A stretch of DNA of 64,000 nt. Origin: Zelopaecilomyces penicillatus (Eukaryota; Ascomycota; Sordariomycetes; Hypocreales; Pseudodiploosporaceae). The DNA lies in NCBI GenBank assembly GCA_005765155.1, contig VCCP01000005.1:2294001-2358000 (forward strand). The letters are read 5' to 3'. The position numbers and the translations under genes are program-made. A model generated the notes under the pieces. The model did not search any database, was not told where the DNA came from, and was given only the letters and a program-made list of their open reading frames with translations. Below are positions 1 to 13,087 of this stretch, piece after piece (within the stretch, counting starts at the first letter, position 1; every line of letters starts with the position of its first letter).

Positions 1-2546
1 ATCTTAATTAGATTTAATAAATAAAGCTAATAAATTAAGCTATTATTTCTTATTTATTTTTTTATTTAATAAAATCCTATAAACTTTTCTAATAATTTCT
101 TTATAAGATATTTAAGCTTAAGATATTTTATATTAACTATAACTTAATTATATATTTTAAATTACTTATTCTATTTTTTTTTATTATATTATTTCTTTTA
201 TTATTATTATACCTTTTTTAATACTTTTATTATTATATTATTATTTATTTATAATTCGTAACTTCTTTCTTTTAAAACCTTATATAAACCTTTTAATTAA
301 AGTTTTTATTAATATTAATATTTTACATTTATATAATAGATAAGCTAGGGATTCTCTTATAATATTATATTATATTATAATATAATAAAATTAAATTAAT
401 AATAGTTTTATAATTTAATTAAATTAATCCTTTTTAATAAAGCTTTATAAATAATATTTAATTATTTGATTTATTTTTATATTTATTTATTTATTTATAA
501 ATAAAATATTATATTTAATTATTATTTATAAATTAATAAATAATAGAATATTTTCTAGAATATATTTATAAAAACTATTTTATAATTAAAGATAATTCCT
601 TATAGTATTTTATAATATTTAAATATATAATCTAATAATAAGATTATTAAATTATTATTAATAATTTATTTTATTATAAGGATAAATAATAAGAATTTAA
701 TATATTTATTAATAATAATAAAAATAGAATTATATATTTTATTTCTTATATTTAATTTTAAATAGATTTATAGTAAAATTTATTAAGATTCTTTATTAAG
801 GTTCTTTTAAAATTAATAAAATAATTAAATAATTAAAGGATTAATATTATCTAGATTTATTTATTTAATAAGAGTTAAAGATTTATATAAACCTTATTAT
901 ATCTTTTTTTTTAATAATAAAATATTAATAAATTTAAATATTCTATTAATTTATTAATAATTTAATATTAGATTATTATAAAGTATTATTAAAATTTTAA
1001 TTCTTATTTTTATTAATATAAAGATCTTATTAAAATATAATAATAATTAATTATTATCTATTAATTAATTATTATATTTATTAAAAGAATTATTTATCTT
1101 TAATTATCCTTAAATATAAAATAAATTATTATTTTATATTTTTAATAATATAATTATAATAATATTAATATCCTTTAATAATATTATAATAATACTCTTT
1201 TAAATAATATATTTATTAGATTTAATCTATTTAATTTATATTAATTCTAAAATTAAATTATATTAATTAATTAAATATATTTATTTATTAATTTATAAGC
1301 TTTTATTTTATTATTAAATAATTATAATTTAAATAATCTATTATAATTATTATTTTATATTTTAAATAAATTATATAATATTATTATATTTAAAAAGCTT
1401 TTATAATTATTAATATTTTAATATTTAAAATATAATAATATAGCTTTATTTTATAAAACCTTCTTAAGATATAAATTATTAGATATTATTTTTTATTAAT
1501 ATATTATATTAATATAATATTTATAATAAAATCTAATATATTTATTTTAATATAAATAAGAGTAATTAAATTAAAATATATTAATATTAATTATTTTAGG
1601 AATTATATTTTTAATCTATTAAAAATAATTTATTTATAGCTTTTTATATAGATTATTCTTATTTTTATATCTTTAATTAAATTTATAAAAGATATAATAA
1701 TCTTATTATGATTTTTAATAAACTATTAATAAAATCTTATAAAATTAAAGAGTTATTTAATATCTTTAATATTAATAAATAATAATTAATTAATTATTAT
1801 TTATACTTATTTTTCTTTTATATATATCTTTTATAAATTTATAATTAAACCTAGATATATTATTATATTAATATTAAAATTATACTTTTATAGATTTATA
1901 TATAAGCTATTTTATTTTAATCTTTAATAAATACTATATATATTATTTATATAAATATTTAAATTATTATTATATATTAGAATATTATTTAAATATATAT
2001 AGATATAATTTATAAAATCTTATAAGATATTATTAATATAAATTTTAAAAGATTATAAGGATGTTTATTAATTTAAAAGATATTATTTAATATTTAAAGT
2101 ATTTATAATAATATTTAAATATTTGAATATTTTTTTTTATTTAATTATTTTTTTTAATCTATATTTAATAATATATAATTTTAAGATTAAAGTTAATAAA
2201 TCTTTTTATATTGTAAAATTAATTCAGGATTTTATAGATTAATAATAATAAAGCTTTATTTTCTTTTATTATTTAATTAAAAGTATAATAATTAATATAA
2301 AGTTATAGCTTTTATTTTTTCTTTAATATAAATAAGATTAATACTTTATATAGGCTTATTAATTATTAAATTTATTCTTATTTTATTATTATATAAAGAT
2401 ATTTAAAAAGAATCTTTAATTCTTTTTTTATAAGAAAATAAATTAAATGTTATAATAATAACTTTATATTAATTATTTTTATTAAATAGATTTATTCTTT
2501 TAATAATAATAGTTTAATAATTATTTCTTTATTAAATATATTTATA

Positions 2547-2642
2547 AATTATATATATTTAAATAATACTATCTTTATAAAATCTGTTCTTTTTAATTAT
2601 ATATATTTAAATAATAATATCTTTATAAAATCTTTTCTTTTT
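2547..2642. repeat. Two-copy 48-bp tandem duplication
   Basis: Two adjacent 48-bp copies start at 2547 and 2595 and differ at only a few bases. They lie in the AT-rich block and have no coding meaning that I can see. Confidence 0.7.
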
Positions 2643-5030
2643 AATTATAAAAGATTATTTTATTAATAGATTTTATATTTAAAATAATTATTAAAATATT
2701 AACTATCCTTATAATTTAATATATCTATTTTATATTAATAATAAATTTAATATATCTAATTTATATTAATAATAAATTTAATATTTTATTTTATTAAAAA
2801 ATAACTTTAATAATCTTTTAATTATATAATTTTTAAATTTATAATTTAAAAAAGAAATTCTAAAAGAAAGTATTTTTTACTATTTATTATAATATAAGTT
2901 ATAAAGTATCTCTTTATTATTTATTAATTATTATATAATTCTATTATCTTTATAATTCTTTTATATATAAAGGAATTAATATTTTTATATATTATTTTTA
3001 ATAAAGAATCTTTTTTAAGATAATTTAATTCTATTTATAATTTTCAGTTTATAAGATATATATTAAATTCTAGATTAAAGAATAATATAATTATTATCTA
3101 TTAATAATTATTTTATATTTTTATCTTTTTTATTATTAAGAATATAAATAATTAATATTATTCTAGATATTTTATTATTTAGGTTTAATATATTTAATAA
3201 TATAAAAAGCTTAAATCTATAAATAAAAGAATTATTATTAAAAGTATTATTAAAAGAAAAAGATTATATTTACATTTATATTAATTAAAGCTATTATTTA
3301 AAATTTATAATTTTTTTCTCTTATTTAATTATATCTTTTTAAAAATAGGATTATATTTAATTTATTAATATAATTTTAATAAACCTAGATTTAATATAAA
3401 ATAAATTTAATATAATTATAAGCTTTTTAAATAATATTAGCTTTATATAAATATAAAATATTTCTAGTTAATATATGTTTTTAATAATCTTTTTATTATA
3501 TTTTAAAAACCTTTTTAAAATATTAATAAAAGTCTTTTTTATATATATTATTAATTTTCTTTTTTATTAATTTAAATACTGTTTAATATATCTTATTATT
3601 CTTTATAGAATATATTAAATAATGATATTTATATTAAAGCTATTAATAAAAATATTATTATTTATTTATTTCTATTAAATTAAAATAAGGTTTTCTATAA
3701 TATAATATATATTATTATATATAAAGTAATTAAAGGCTTAATAAGCTATTTTATTTAATACTAGATTTATTTTATATAAATAAAAAGTAATTTATTAAAG
3801 TTTTATTATAAAAAAGATTTAATATATAAAAAAAGAGTTAAATTATAATTAAATTATATTATATATAATTTAATAAAATAAAATAAAATAATAATTTATT
3901 TATTATAAAAGATTATAAATAATATTTTAAATCTGATTTATATATTAAATTTATTTATTAATTTATATATAATATATATTTAAAATATATAATTAATATA
4001 TAATTTTAAAAAATATTATTAATAAAGTTTAAATATAAATTTAAAATAAAATATCTTAATATATTAAAATATAAGATTATACTTTAATAAGTTAATTTAA
4101 TAAATTTTATTATAATATTTATAATATTTATATTAAAAATATATAATTATCTATATATTAATTAATAATAATAAATATTATATTAAATTCTTTTTTAAAT
4201 AATTATTAATAAATTAATAATAAGATTTAAAAAGATTTCTTTTAATAATTTATTTAATCTTAATAATAATTTTAAATATTTATAATATTTATTAATATTT
4301 TATATATAAGATATTAATAAAATCTTTATTATAAAACTTAATAATATATTTAATATTAAAAGAATATATTAAAGATTTCTTATGATAAAACTATAAAGGT
4401 TTATGTTTTAATAATAAATTCTTATAAAATATAAATATAATCTTTAATATTCTTAATTTATTTTTATTTTTTAATTAAAATATTTATTTATATTTTTATT
4501 TTATTAATAATATTATTATTTTTTATTTTAATATTTTAAAGATGAATTAATATTATTTTATTAAAAGCTTTTAAAATAATTTAAATATTAATATTTATAA
4601 ATATAAGTATTATTTAAATATTATAAAATTTATTTTTAATTATTTTTTATTTTAATATATTAATTTAAAAATTAATATAATATTAATAATATTTTATTTA
4701 TAAATTAAATTTATAATTATAATATTAATTTTATATTAATTAAAAAAGACTTTATTAATTAAAAATTTAAAAGATCTTTTATTAAATTAAATTTATTAAT
4801 ATAATATCTTATAATAATATTATAAAATATTTAAGCTATATATTAATATATTTTTTTTTAATAATTTTAATTAAATTATAAAGCTTTTTAAACTTTTAAA
4901 ATTAATAAAATCTTAATTTATTTTATTAATATAATAATAAATTATATTATAATAAATATCTTTTAAATAATTATATTATAATTTCTTTTTTAATAATAAT
5001 ATTTTTAATTAAAAGATTATTAAATATTAA

Positions 5031-5210
5031 ATATTTTATTATTTTATTACTTTATTATTATATTTTTTTATTTTTTTATTATTTTATTATTTTATTATTA
5101 TATTATTTTATTTTTTTATTATTCTATTATTTTATTATTTTATTATTTTATTGTTTTATTGTTCTATTATTTTATTATTTTATTATTTTATTATTTTATT
5201 AAATTGTTAT
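5031..5210. repeat. Low-complexity tandem tract, 8-bp TATTTTAT-like unit
   Basis: This is an irregular array of TTATTATTT/TATTTTAT words of about 180 bp with scattered single-base variants. The same word, reverse-complemented, makes the array at 16783-16980. Confidence 0.7.
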
Positions 5211-6807
5211 TATTTTATTTATTTTTATTAATTTTAATTTTAATTATTATATTTTATAATATAATAATATTTATATTTTTTATAAAGTATATTATAAAAT
5301 TTAAATAAGATTTATATATTTTTATATAAATTAAAAAGAGTTTATAATAAAAAATTTTTATTTATTAATATTTATTTTATATAAAAAATTTATATTAAAA
5401 GATTTATTTATTTTTATATTTTAAGATTTATATAAATTTAAATTTTCTTTAAATTTTATATAATTTTCTTTAAATATAAAATATATCTTTTATATATATA
5501 TAAAAATATTTATTAAAATCTTTAATATAAATAATATTAAATAATATTTTTAAAGCTTTATATATATAATATTTAAATATTTTAAATTTATTAATTACTT
5601 TTATTAATATTATATAAAATAAATAATAATTATAATAAATATAAATCTTTTTAAATTTAAGAATATATATCTTTAATATTAAAATTTATAAAGTATTTTA
5701 ATTTATTTTATAATTAAGAATTTTAAATATAAAATTATAAAATATAATTAATTTTATTAAGATTTTATTAAGATTTTAATAATTTATATATAAATATAAA
5801 TTTAATATTTTTAATATAAAATAATTAATATTTATATATAATCTTTAATAAAATAATTTTAATTTATATTATTATTTATTTTTTAAATATATTTATAATT
5901 ATTTAATTCTTTTTATAAAATAAATATTTTATTTTTTAAAAAAGTCTTATTATTTATATAAAATTAAATATTTTTATTTTTAAATATAATTACCTTTATA
6001 AACTTTAATTATTTTAATAATAAATTTATAATATTTTATATAATATTTATTATTACTTTATATAATATAAATAATCTTTTTAAATATATAATTCTAATTT
6101 TAATAATTTTATTTTTATAAATATATATAATTTATATAATTATAAGATTTTAATAAGATTTAATTTTATTTAAATTATTATATATTATTAAAATATTTAT
6201 ATAAATATAATATTTAATTAATATAATTATATTAAATAATTTTATATTTTAAATTATTATTTATATATATATATATATATATATAAAATAAAGATTTATA
6301 TTTAATTTTAAATTATTTAATAATAATTTTTAAATAAATAATAATTATTAATATTATTTAAATATTTTAAATTTATATTTTATTTTATTAATATTTATTT
6401 ATTTAATTAATAATAAAATAAAGTTTTATTAATCTTTTTATAGATCTTTTATTTATTTAATTAATTATTAATATTATATTAAAATTTATTTTATATTTAA
6501 TATAATTTTATATTTAATCTTTATTATAATTATTTTAAAATAAATTATAATATTAAATTAAAATATTTAATTAATATTATTAAAAAAATTATATTAATCT
6601 ATATAATCTTTTATAAAATCTTTTTATATTATTAAAATATAAATTTATAAATAATTCTTATATTTATTAAAATAATAAATAATATTTATAAAATATTATA
6701 TATTTTATATTCTTTATAATTTTATAATTTATTATTAAAGATTTTTAATATTTATTATAAAATAAATAAATATAATTATTTTTATATTTTAAAAATATTT
6801 ATAATTT

Positions 6808-6866
6808 AATTTAATTATATTTTATTAATTTAATTATATTTTATTAATTTAATTATATTTTATTAA
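6808..6866. repeat. Three-copy 19-bp tandem repeat
   Basis: The unit AATTTAATTATATTTTATT is repeated three times head to tail inside the AT block. Confidence 0.7.
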
Positions 6867-7880
6867 TAAAATTTTATTTTATTTTTATAAATAATCTTTT
6901 TTTATATTTAATTTAAAAAATCTATTTTAAATATTAATATTTTTATTTAATTTATTTTTTTATATTATTTTTAAATATTAATTTAAAAATATATTAAATT
7001 AAAATAATTTATAAAATATTTTTAATTAAAATAAATTATTATTTATATATAAATTAAATAATATTATTAATTAATAAAAAAAATTCTTTTTATAATTCTA
7101 AAATTCTAATAAGATTTATAATATATTATTATATATTTAATTTATAAAATTTATAAATAATACTTAAAAATAATCTTTTTATTTAAATATAAAATCTTTA
7201 TTATTTTTAAAATATATTAATTAATTTATTTTATTTTTAATATCTTTTAAAAATTATTAAAATCCTATTATATAAGACTTTAAAATATTTATAAAATATT
7301 AATATTTTATATTATTATTTATTATTTTATAATCTTTTATTATATATAAATTAATTATTTTTTAATCTTTAATAATATATTAATTTTATTTTATTAATTA
7401 ATAATCTTTATTAATTTAATTAATTTATTTAAAAATATGTTAATAAATTTTAAAAATAAATATCATATATTTTTATATTATTAAAATTAATTTATAATTT
7501 ATAATTAAATTATTTTATTTATAAATTTTAATACAATACTTTTTAATAAATCTTTAATAAATTATATTATTATTTTATAATTTCTTTTATAATTAATATA
7601 TATTTTAAATATTTTTTAAAAAAAAATATAAAAATATCTTTATTTAAAATTTATAATAAATAAATTAAAATTAATAATATTAATAATTATATTAATATTA
7701 AAATTTATATCTATTTTTTAATATTTTAAATATATAATTTATAATATAATAAATAAAAATTATAATTATATATTATTATAAAACCTTTATTAATAAAAAA
7801 TAATAAAAAATCTATTAATTTTTATAATTTTAATAAATAAAGATTTAAAATTTAAAATTATCTATTTTATTCAAAATTAA

Positions 7881-7986
7881 ATTCTTTCTTATTTTCTATT
7901 ATTAATCTGGCCTTATCTTATATGGCTTGACTAGATAAATATATCAGTTTAATTCATTAATCTCATTAACCTTCAAACCATTCAGC
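7881..7986 (+). promoter_or_regulatory. Short upstream region of FIG4
   Basis: Only about 100 bp separate the AT-rich block from the FIG4 ATG. This strip is pyrimidine-leaning (TTCTTTCTTATTTTCTATT near 7881-7900) and has normal dinucleotides from about 7905. The core promoter must either fit in it or lie within the AT-rich repeat DNA. No defined factor site is claimed. Confidence 0.35.
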
Positions 7987-10900
7987 ATGTCTGAAATCCA
8001 TGGTCAAGGAGCTGCTTTGGTAGCCCAATACAAGAAAAGTGCATTTGAACGCTTAAAACCCGGCGGCATAGACAGAACTGGGTTTACCTTATCGCACGAA
8101 AATGAGGGTAATAGATCTCTGTCATCTGCATCTGATGCCAAAGGGGTCCGAGATGTCGATGACAATGATCAGCCTGCCGTGGCCAAGCCCTGTCTCCGTA
8201 CTACTACCCCAGACTTGGTAGATCGCGCACGGGGTGCAGCGACCTCTATGGGCAAATACTGCGAGGACGTTTATCGAATTGGTGAAAACACGGAGCGGTC
8301 ATCATTTAAGATGCACAAATTCAGCCTGTACGAAACAGCTAGTCGCTACTATGTTGTTGGAGTTGACGTGAGCGAAAAGCGATACAGGATTCTTAAGATT
8401 GACAGGACCACGGAAGGAGCAGAACTGAATATGACGGACGACAAAATTGTATACACCCTCAAGGAGATGAACCAACTCCTGGACACGATTGATGACGGAA
8501 ACCGTGGCACTGGCGGCATCAAATTACGCTCTACAACATGGGGTTTGCTCGGCTTTATTAAGTTCACTGGCCCAAAGTACATGCTGCTAATCACCAAAAA
8601 AAGCACAGTTGCGTTAATTGGAGGTCACTATGTTTACCAGATCGAAGGCACTGAGCTAATCCCTCTGACGCCTTTGCGATCCAAATTGGATGCACGAAAT
8701 AGTCCAGAAGAACAACGCTTTCTGGCCATGTTCAATAACCTCGATTTAACTAAGTCTTTCTACTACAGCTATTCATATGACATCACACAGACACTGCAGC
8801 ATAATATTATACGAGAACGGAATAATCTTGGCCGAGAAGATTCCCCTCTGAAAGAAAACTTCAACTCAATGTTTGTTTGGAATAGCTCCTTACTTGAATC
8901 GGTCGTAAAGAGCCTGCAGGACCCTTACGACTGGTGTCGCCCGATTATTCACGGATACATTGACCAGGCTGGTAAGTCTTCATTTGGTTTATAACAATAG
9001 CTTCCATTATCCCTTCTGTTCAATAACGGTGCTAGTGGAAATGTTCGGATGTAGTGCTAATTGCAAGAAGCCCTGTCCATCTATGGACGGACCGCACATA
9101 TTACTGTAATTGCAAGGCGATCCCGCCATTTTGCCGGTGCAAGATTTCTGAAACGCGGAGCAAATGATATGGTATGAGCAGTGTACAAGACTCTTCTATT
9201 CATTCCTTCAGCTGACAACCAATCAAGGGTTACGTAGCCAATGACGTTGAAACCGAGCAAATCGTTGCAGAATCACTCACTACATCGTTTCATTCACCAG
9301 GCTCTCGACCCTATTGTAGCCCCCAGTATACTTCGTACGTTCAACATCGGGGAAGCATACCATTACACTGGACTCAAGACAGCACCGGGGTGACCCCAAA
9401 ACCCCCCATTGAGCTGAATCTAGTGGATCCATTTTACACTTCAGCGGCATTACATTTTGATAATTTGTTCAAGCGGTATGGTGCACCTGTATACGTTGTG
9501 AACCTGGTCAAATCAAAAGAACGACAGCCAAGAGAATCCAAGCTATTAGAAGAGTACACACATGCTATCGAATATCTCAATCAATTTCTATCATCGGAGA
9601 AGAAAATCATTCACAAAGCATGGGACATGAGCCGGGCATCCAAGGTGCGTGGGGGCGATGTTATTGGGAATTTGGAGAAAATAGCAGAGTCAGTTCTGAA
9701 CTCAACCGGCTTTTTTCACAACGGCGACGGTAGCACTAATGCTACAAGAGTTCAAAACGGAGTGGCTCGTACCAACTGCATTGATTGTCTTGACAGAACC
9801 AATGCAGCTCAGTTCGTGATTGGGAAACGCGCCCTTGGTCACCAATTGCACGCGCTCGGTATACTGGGACATACATCGGTAGAATACGACACAGACGCAG
9901 TAAACCTGTTCACCCACATGTGGCACGACCACGGTGACACCATCGCTGTACAGTACGGGGGCTCTCAGCTAGTCAACACAATGGAAACTTACCGGAAGAT
10001 AAACCAGTGGACAAGCCACTCCCGTGATATGATCGAGAGCTTCAAGCGCTACTACAATAACTCCTTTCTCGATAGCCAAAGGCAAGAAGCATATAACCTC
10101 TTTCTAGGAAATTATGTGTTTATAAAGGGACAGCCTATGCTTTGGGATCTCTCGACGGACTACTATCTTCACCATGCCGACCCAAGAGAATGGTCTGCAG
10201 CAAAAAAAGCGAACTACATTGACTGGTATACACCTGCCCATCTACAGGAGAGAATAATTCCGCCGTTGACGGCCTTTGGACGGTCACGACGTGTTGAATG
10301 CTTTGATGATTATTGGCTTGAATACTACCGGCCTGCTACTCTGTCATCATTTCCTAAAATGTTTGCTTACAAGATGAACTCGACTCTTAAATACATGCCT
10401 CTCAAGTCGACACAGGACGGCCGTTACGATCTTAGCCCATTCAGAGTACGTACCGACAATGACATTGATGTCGAGAAGAAAAAGTCAAAAAGCGGAATAA
10501 CAACCACTGGCCTTGTGATTTCAGCCTGCTCGGGGCCTCATGACGTACGAAATCAGGAGATGAAGAATGCTGAAGGTATCATTTCTGAAAGACCTCCACG
10601 GGTTATATCACTTCAAAGGTGGCTGCAGCCAACACATAGCAAGGATGCCGATGTTCACAGAGACGATCAAGCTACACTAAATTTATCGAGCGCAGCAATT
10701 ATTGCGGTAACTAAAACAAAGCCAACACCGCTAGAAAAGTCCAAAGCAGCACAATGGACCTTCACCAAGGCCGTGTATGACTCCCTTAACCCATCTGTAA
10801 GTGAACATGAAGCGGATGATTACGAGAGATATATTCGCCACCCGCAGAATCTCCCTCTAGTTATATCCAGTGACACGCCAGCCGATGTGGACTCATCTGA

Positions 10901-11108
10901 GTATCAAGAATTCATACACGGTAGCTGGCAGGACCAAGGTCTCATGGTAACTGGCATGGAAGAAGAAATTGACGTGTATTCTGAGTTGTTGAAGGTAGGA
11001 GACAATCCACTGACGGTGACGGAGGAAGATGCACAAAAGAAGCGATACAAAGCCTATAGAAAGTGGCTTCATGGTAAATCTTTTTTCAAACAGCAGCCTC
11101 TTGATTAG
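7987..11108 (+). CDS. FIG4: FIG4-type SAC domain polyphosphoinositide phosphatase (3 exons)
   Basis: This is a phosphatidylinositol-3,5-bisphosphate 5-phosphatase of the vacuole/endosome membrane. In yeast it acts with Vac14 and the kinase Fab1. Exons are 7987-8971, 9071-9171 and 9228-11108, which join in frame to 988 aa, a usual length for fungal FIG4. Intron 1 starts GTAAGT and has a TGCTAAT branch site. Its acceptor at 9070 was preferred to 9067 because it keeps the family spacing before LSIYGR. Intron 2 starts GTATGA and has CTGAC before the acceptor. The SAC core begins with MHKFSLYETASRYY near residue 108. The catalytic CX5R motif CIDCLDR lies at residues 546-552. Family blocks such as RRSRHFAGARFLKRG, VETEQIV and RESKLLEEYTHAIEYLNQFL are intact, and the C-terminus ends KWLHGKSFFKQQPLD. 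The first ~105 residues are polar and less conserved. The stop codon lies inside the 3' coding end of the convergent TTI2 gene. No RIP damage is visible. Confidence 0.95.
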
Positions 11109-12790
11109 GAAGGCAGAATGCTTGATAATCCCCCCTAGAGCGATTGTCCAGTATTAATGGGTAGCCAGCATTTGGTCGAAGTAGAAGATCGGCAAGCTGT
11201 GGCTCTCGTGTCAATATTTGATGTATTGTTCCTGGAGGTACAAGGATTCTTTGACTCCGAATGCAATTCAGTAATGTGAACCCTTCCTTCAGTAACAAGC
11301 GGATTTGAGTTGGATCTGCCTCCTGTTGTGCTCCAACGGCACTGCCTTCGCAGAAGTTCTGCCAGCAGGTAGTGACGATACATAAGACTTGTTCTGCAAG
11401 CTGCGTGTCCACAAACCTGGGCCAGCAACTAATTACCGCAGTGTTCAATGCTTCGGCGGCGGCGGCTATTACTGGCAGGCAAGCCTTTGCGAATGCAGTT
11501 GTCATGACGGAGGAAAATACGCGGAGAAGACTCTATTATAAAAATAAAAAAAAGTAAATATTAGCAAGTCTGTGTCAGCTTTCCTTGCCATGTGGTGAGT
11601 TGTCACCTGAAGATGCCTGCTAGATGAAATACCAAGAATTTTGATAATGGCCGTTGTCTTATGCATCAAAAGCTCGACCACACGTACTTGGTAGGGGGCG
11701 TTGTAATAACCTTTCAGGATTCCAGCTCGAATGAGCCTATCTAAAAGCCGTCGCCTCTGAGTGTCGGTGTCAAGCTGAGCCAATATAAGAAGAGCTTCGT
11801 ATGCAGGTGAGAGTAGCTTCACCGACTCGCTTTCAGTATTCAATGACAGGAAAGGTAGTATTGGGAAAATAGCCTCTTGTATCAGGGTACTTATACCTGC
11901 TTTTTTCAAGGTTTGTAATGGGACTTTTTTTAAAAAGAGAATCATAAGTTGAAGACCCTCCTCTCTGATTGATGGCTCCTGGTCTTCGATCAAGGCAAAC
12001 AAAACCGGCGTGAAGAAGGACCAATTAGCAGCCACCACGGATACCTAGGATGTGAAAGGGATTCAGTGGAACATCCTCGTAATTTGATAGTATATCGGTG
12101 AATGAACCCACATTAGCCATCTGTACAGCCCAACGAAAAATGGAGACCGTCTGGGGATTAGGATGCTTCCAAGCTAGATGTTCTACAACGCCTTGCCGGG
12201 CACTGCGTGAATCCTGTGGGTGAGAGAGTCTCCATGATGCGGGAACGGTTGATGATGAGTTCGAAAAAATGGAACGTAATAAGCCTTGAAGTATGTTGCC
12301 AACAAGAAAGTCTGACATCTTATCACCTGGAAGAAGCAAAGCCAAGATGCGTGATGCGTCACATGCGGCTTTATCGGTCGTCCAAGGGTCATGACAATTG
12401 GTAAATACTACAATATTTACGAGTTCTGTGTTACTCAAACCAAAACCATTGGGTGTCGAAGGAGAGTGCATTACAAGATCATGCAACACGGAGAGTCCTG
12501 CCTCAGCCGTGAGAGACAAAGTTTCAAAACCTAATGCTTCCGAGTTGTGGCCTAATGTGTGAGGTCGATAATATTTAATGCTAATATGAAGGGGCAAGCT
12601 TACATTTATAATTTGAACCCTCAATTGTGGCCGGAACATGGAGTACATTGTTAATGAGCATATAAACCAGCTCATGAGCCGTTCGAGAATCCATATGAAA
12701 ATGTGAGCACTGTTGTGCCTTTGCCGAGCTATCTTGTGATATATGGACACCGTCTTTTTCGGCATTGCCACCACATGATTGTTCACACAT
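11086..12790 (-). CDS. TTI2: TTI2-like TTT (Tel2-Tti1-Tti2) complex subunit, 5' end uncertain
   Basis: TTI2 is a HEAT-repeat partner of Tel2 and Tti1; the complex matures PIKK kinases such as TOR, ATM and ATR. Exons on the minus strand are 12790-12604, 12551-12112, 12044-11607 and 11532-11086, giving 503 aa from the first usable ATG. Introns are 12603-12552 (GTAAGC), 12111-12045 (GTGGGT) and 11606-11533 (GTGACA, branch GCTAAT); all join in frame. Family-like blocks are FRWAVQMAN, then ANWSFFTPVLFALIEDQEP, LLSPAYEALLILAQL, RRRLLDRLIRAGILKGYY and RHLQSLLRVFSSVMTTAF. The C-terminus carries EPQLADLL. The frame stays open and protein-like upstream of 12790 (for example NVNDPFDHYLQVRHQSLD) as far as an in-frame TAG at 12913-12911. 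Beyond that it continues past a TGA at 12970-12968 to an ATG at 13087. The true start is therefore downstream, or hidden by an intron, or lost to mutation. The 3' end overlaps FIG4. Identity rests on remembered family pattern, not a search. Confidence 0.75.
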
Positions 12791-13087
12791 GTGTTGTGAT
12801 AAGAAGAAAATATCGAGTGATTGATGGCGAACCTGTAGGTAATGGTCAAAAGGGTCGTTGACATTGCGTATAGATGCCCAGGTACATTGGAAGCCATGGG
12901 CGTTCAGCGACTAGATGGTACAACCTACTTCAAAATTGGGACTTGATAAGCCCTGAACGAAATCTTTTCATCTATGATGCCGATCTTGAATAATAATGTC
13001 TTGCTCAATGCTCTGGAGGTATCTATACTGAATTTGGGATTGGGGAAAAGCTATAGTACTTGCCAGCCATAGGTGGAAGATGCACAT
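12791..13087 (-). pseudogene. Possible disrupted 5' coding part of TTI2
   Basis: In the same frame as the TTI2 first exon, a minus-strand reading from an ATG at 13087 runs to 12791 broken only by TGA (12970-12968) and TAG (12913-12911). The text between is protein-like (KDFVQGLSSPNFEVG, then SLNAHGFQCTWASIRNVNDP). Both stops can arise by a C to T change (CGA to TGA, CAG to TAG), as expected from RIP leaking in from the AT block that starts about 50 bp away. An alternative is an intron from GTATAG (about 13036) to CATCTAG (12911). It joins a different ATG, about 13078, in frame, but I see no good branch site. I cannot decide between these. Confidence 0.4.

Larger units (their letters stand above)
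1..7880. repeat. AT-rich RIP-eroded repeat block, no recognisable gene
   Basis: This stretch is almost pure A/T. CpA, TpG and CpG are nearly absent, and the remaining C and G sit mostly in CpT and ApG. No frame stays open for any useful length and I could not recognise a transposon domain on either strand. Short tandem structures lie inside it (about 2547-2642, 5031-5210 and 6808-6866, plus an AT run near 6258-6285). By analogy with the resolvable parts of this window it is probably a set of old transposon copies degraded by RIP, but that is inference. The border with gene island 1 is abrupt at about 7880, only about 100 bp before the FIG4 start codon. Confidence 0.75.

Noticed and set aside
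1640..2100. Possible transposase remnant on the plus strand
   Set aside because: Stop-tolerant reading gave no motif that I could name.
1..7880. Mitochondrial or plastid DNA because of the extreme AT content
   Set aside because: The same window holds nuclear genes with spliceosomal introns, and the AT blocks contain LTR retroelements with target-site duplications and RIP-type dinucleotide loss.
12025..12897. Single 290-codon minus-strand reading from an ATG at 12897
   Set aside because: Its N-terminal half reads through an intron in the wrong frame. The other frame gives protein-like TTI2 text and splices correctly at 12603-12552.
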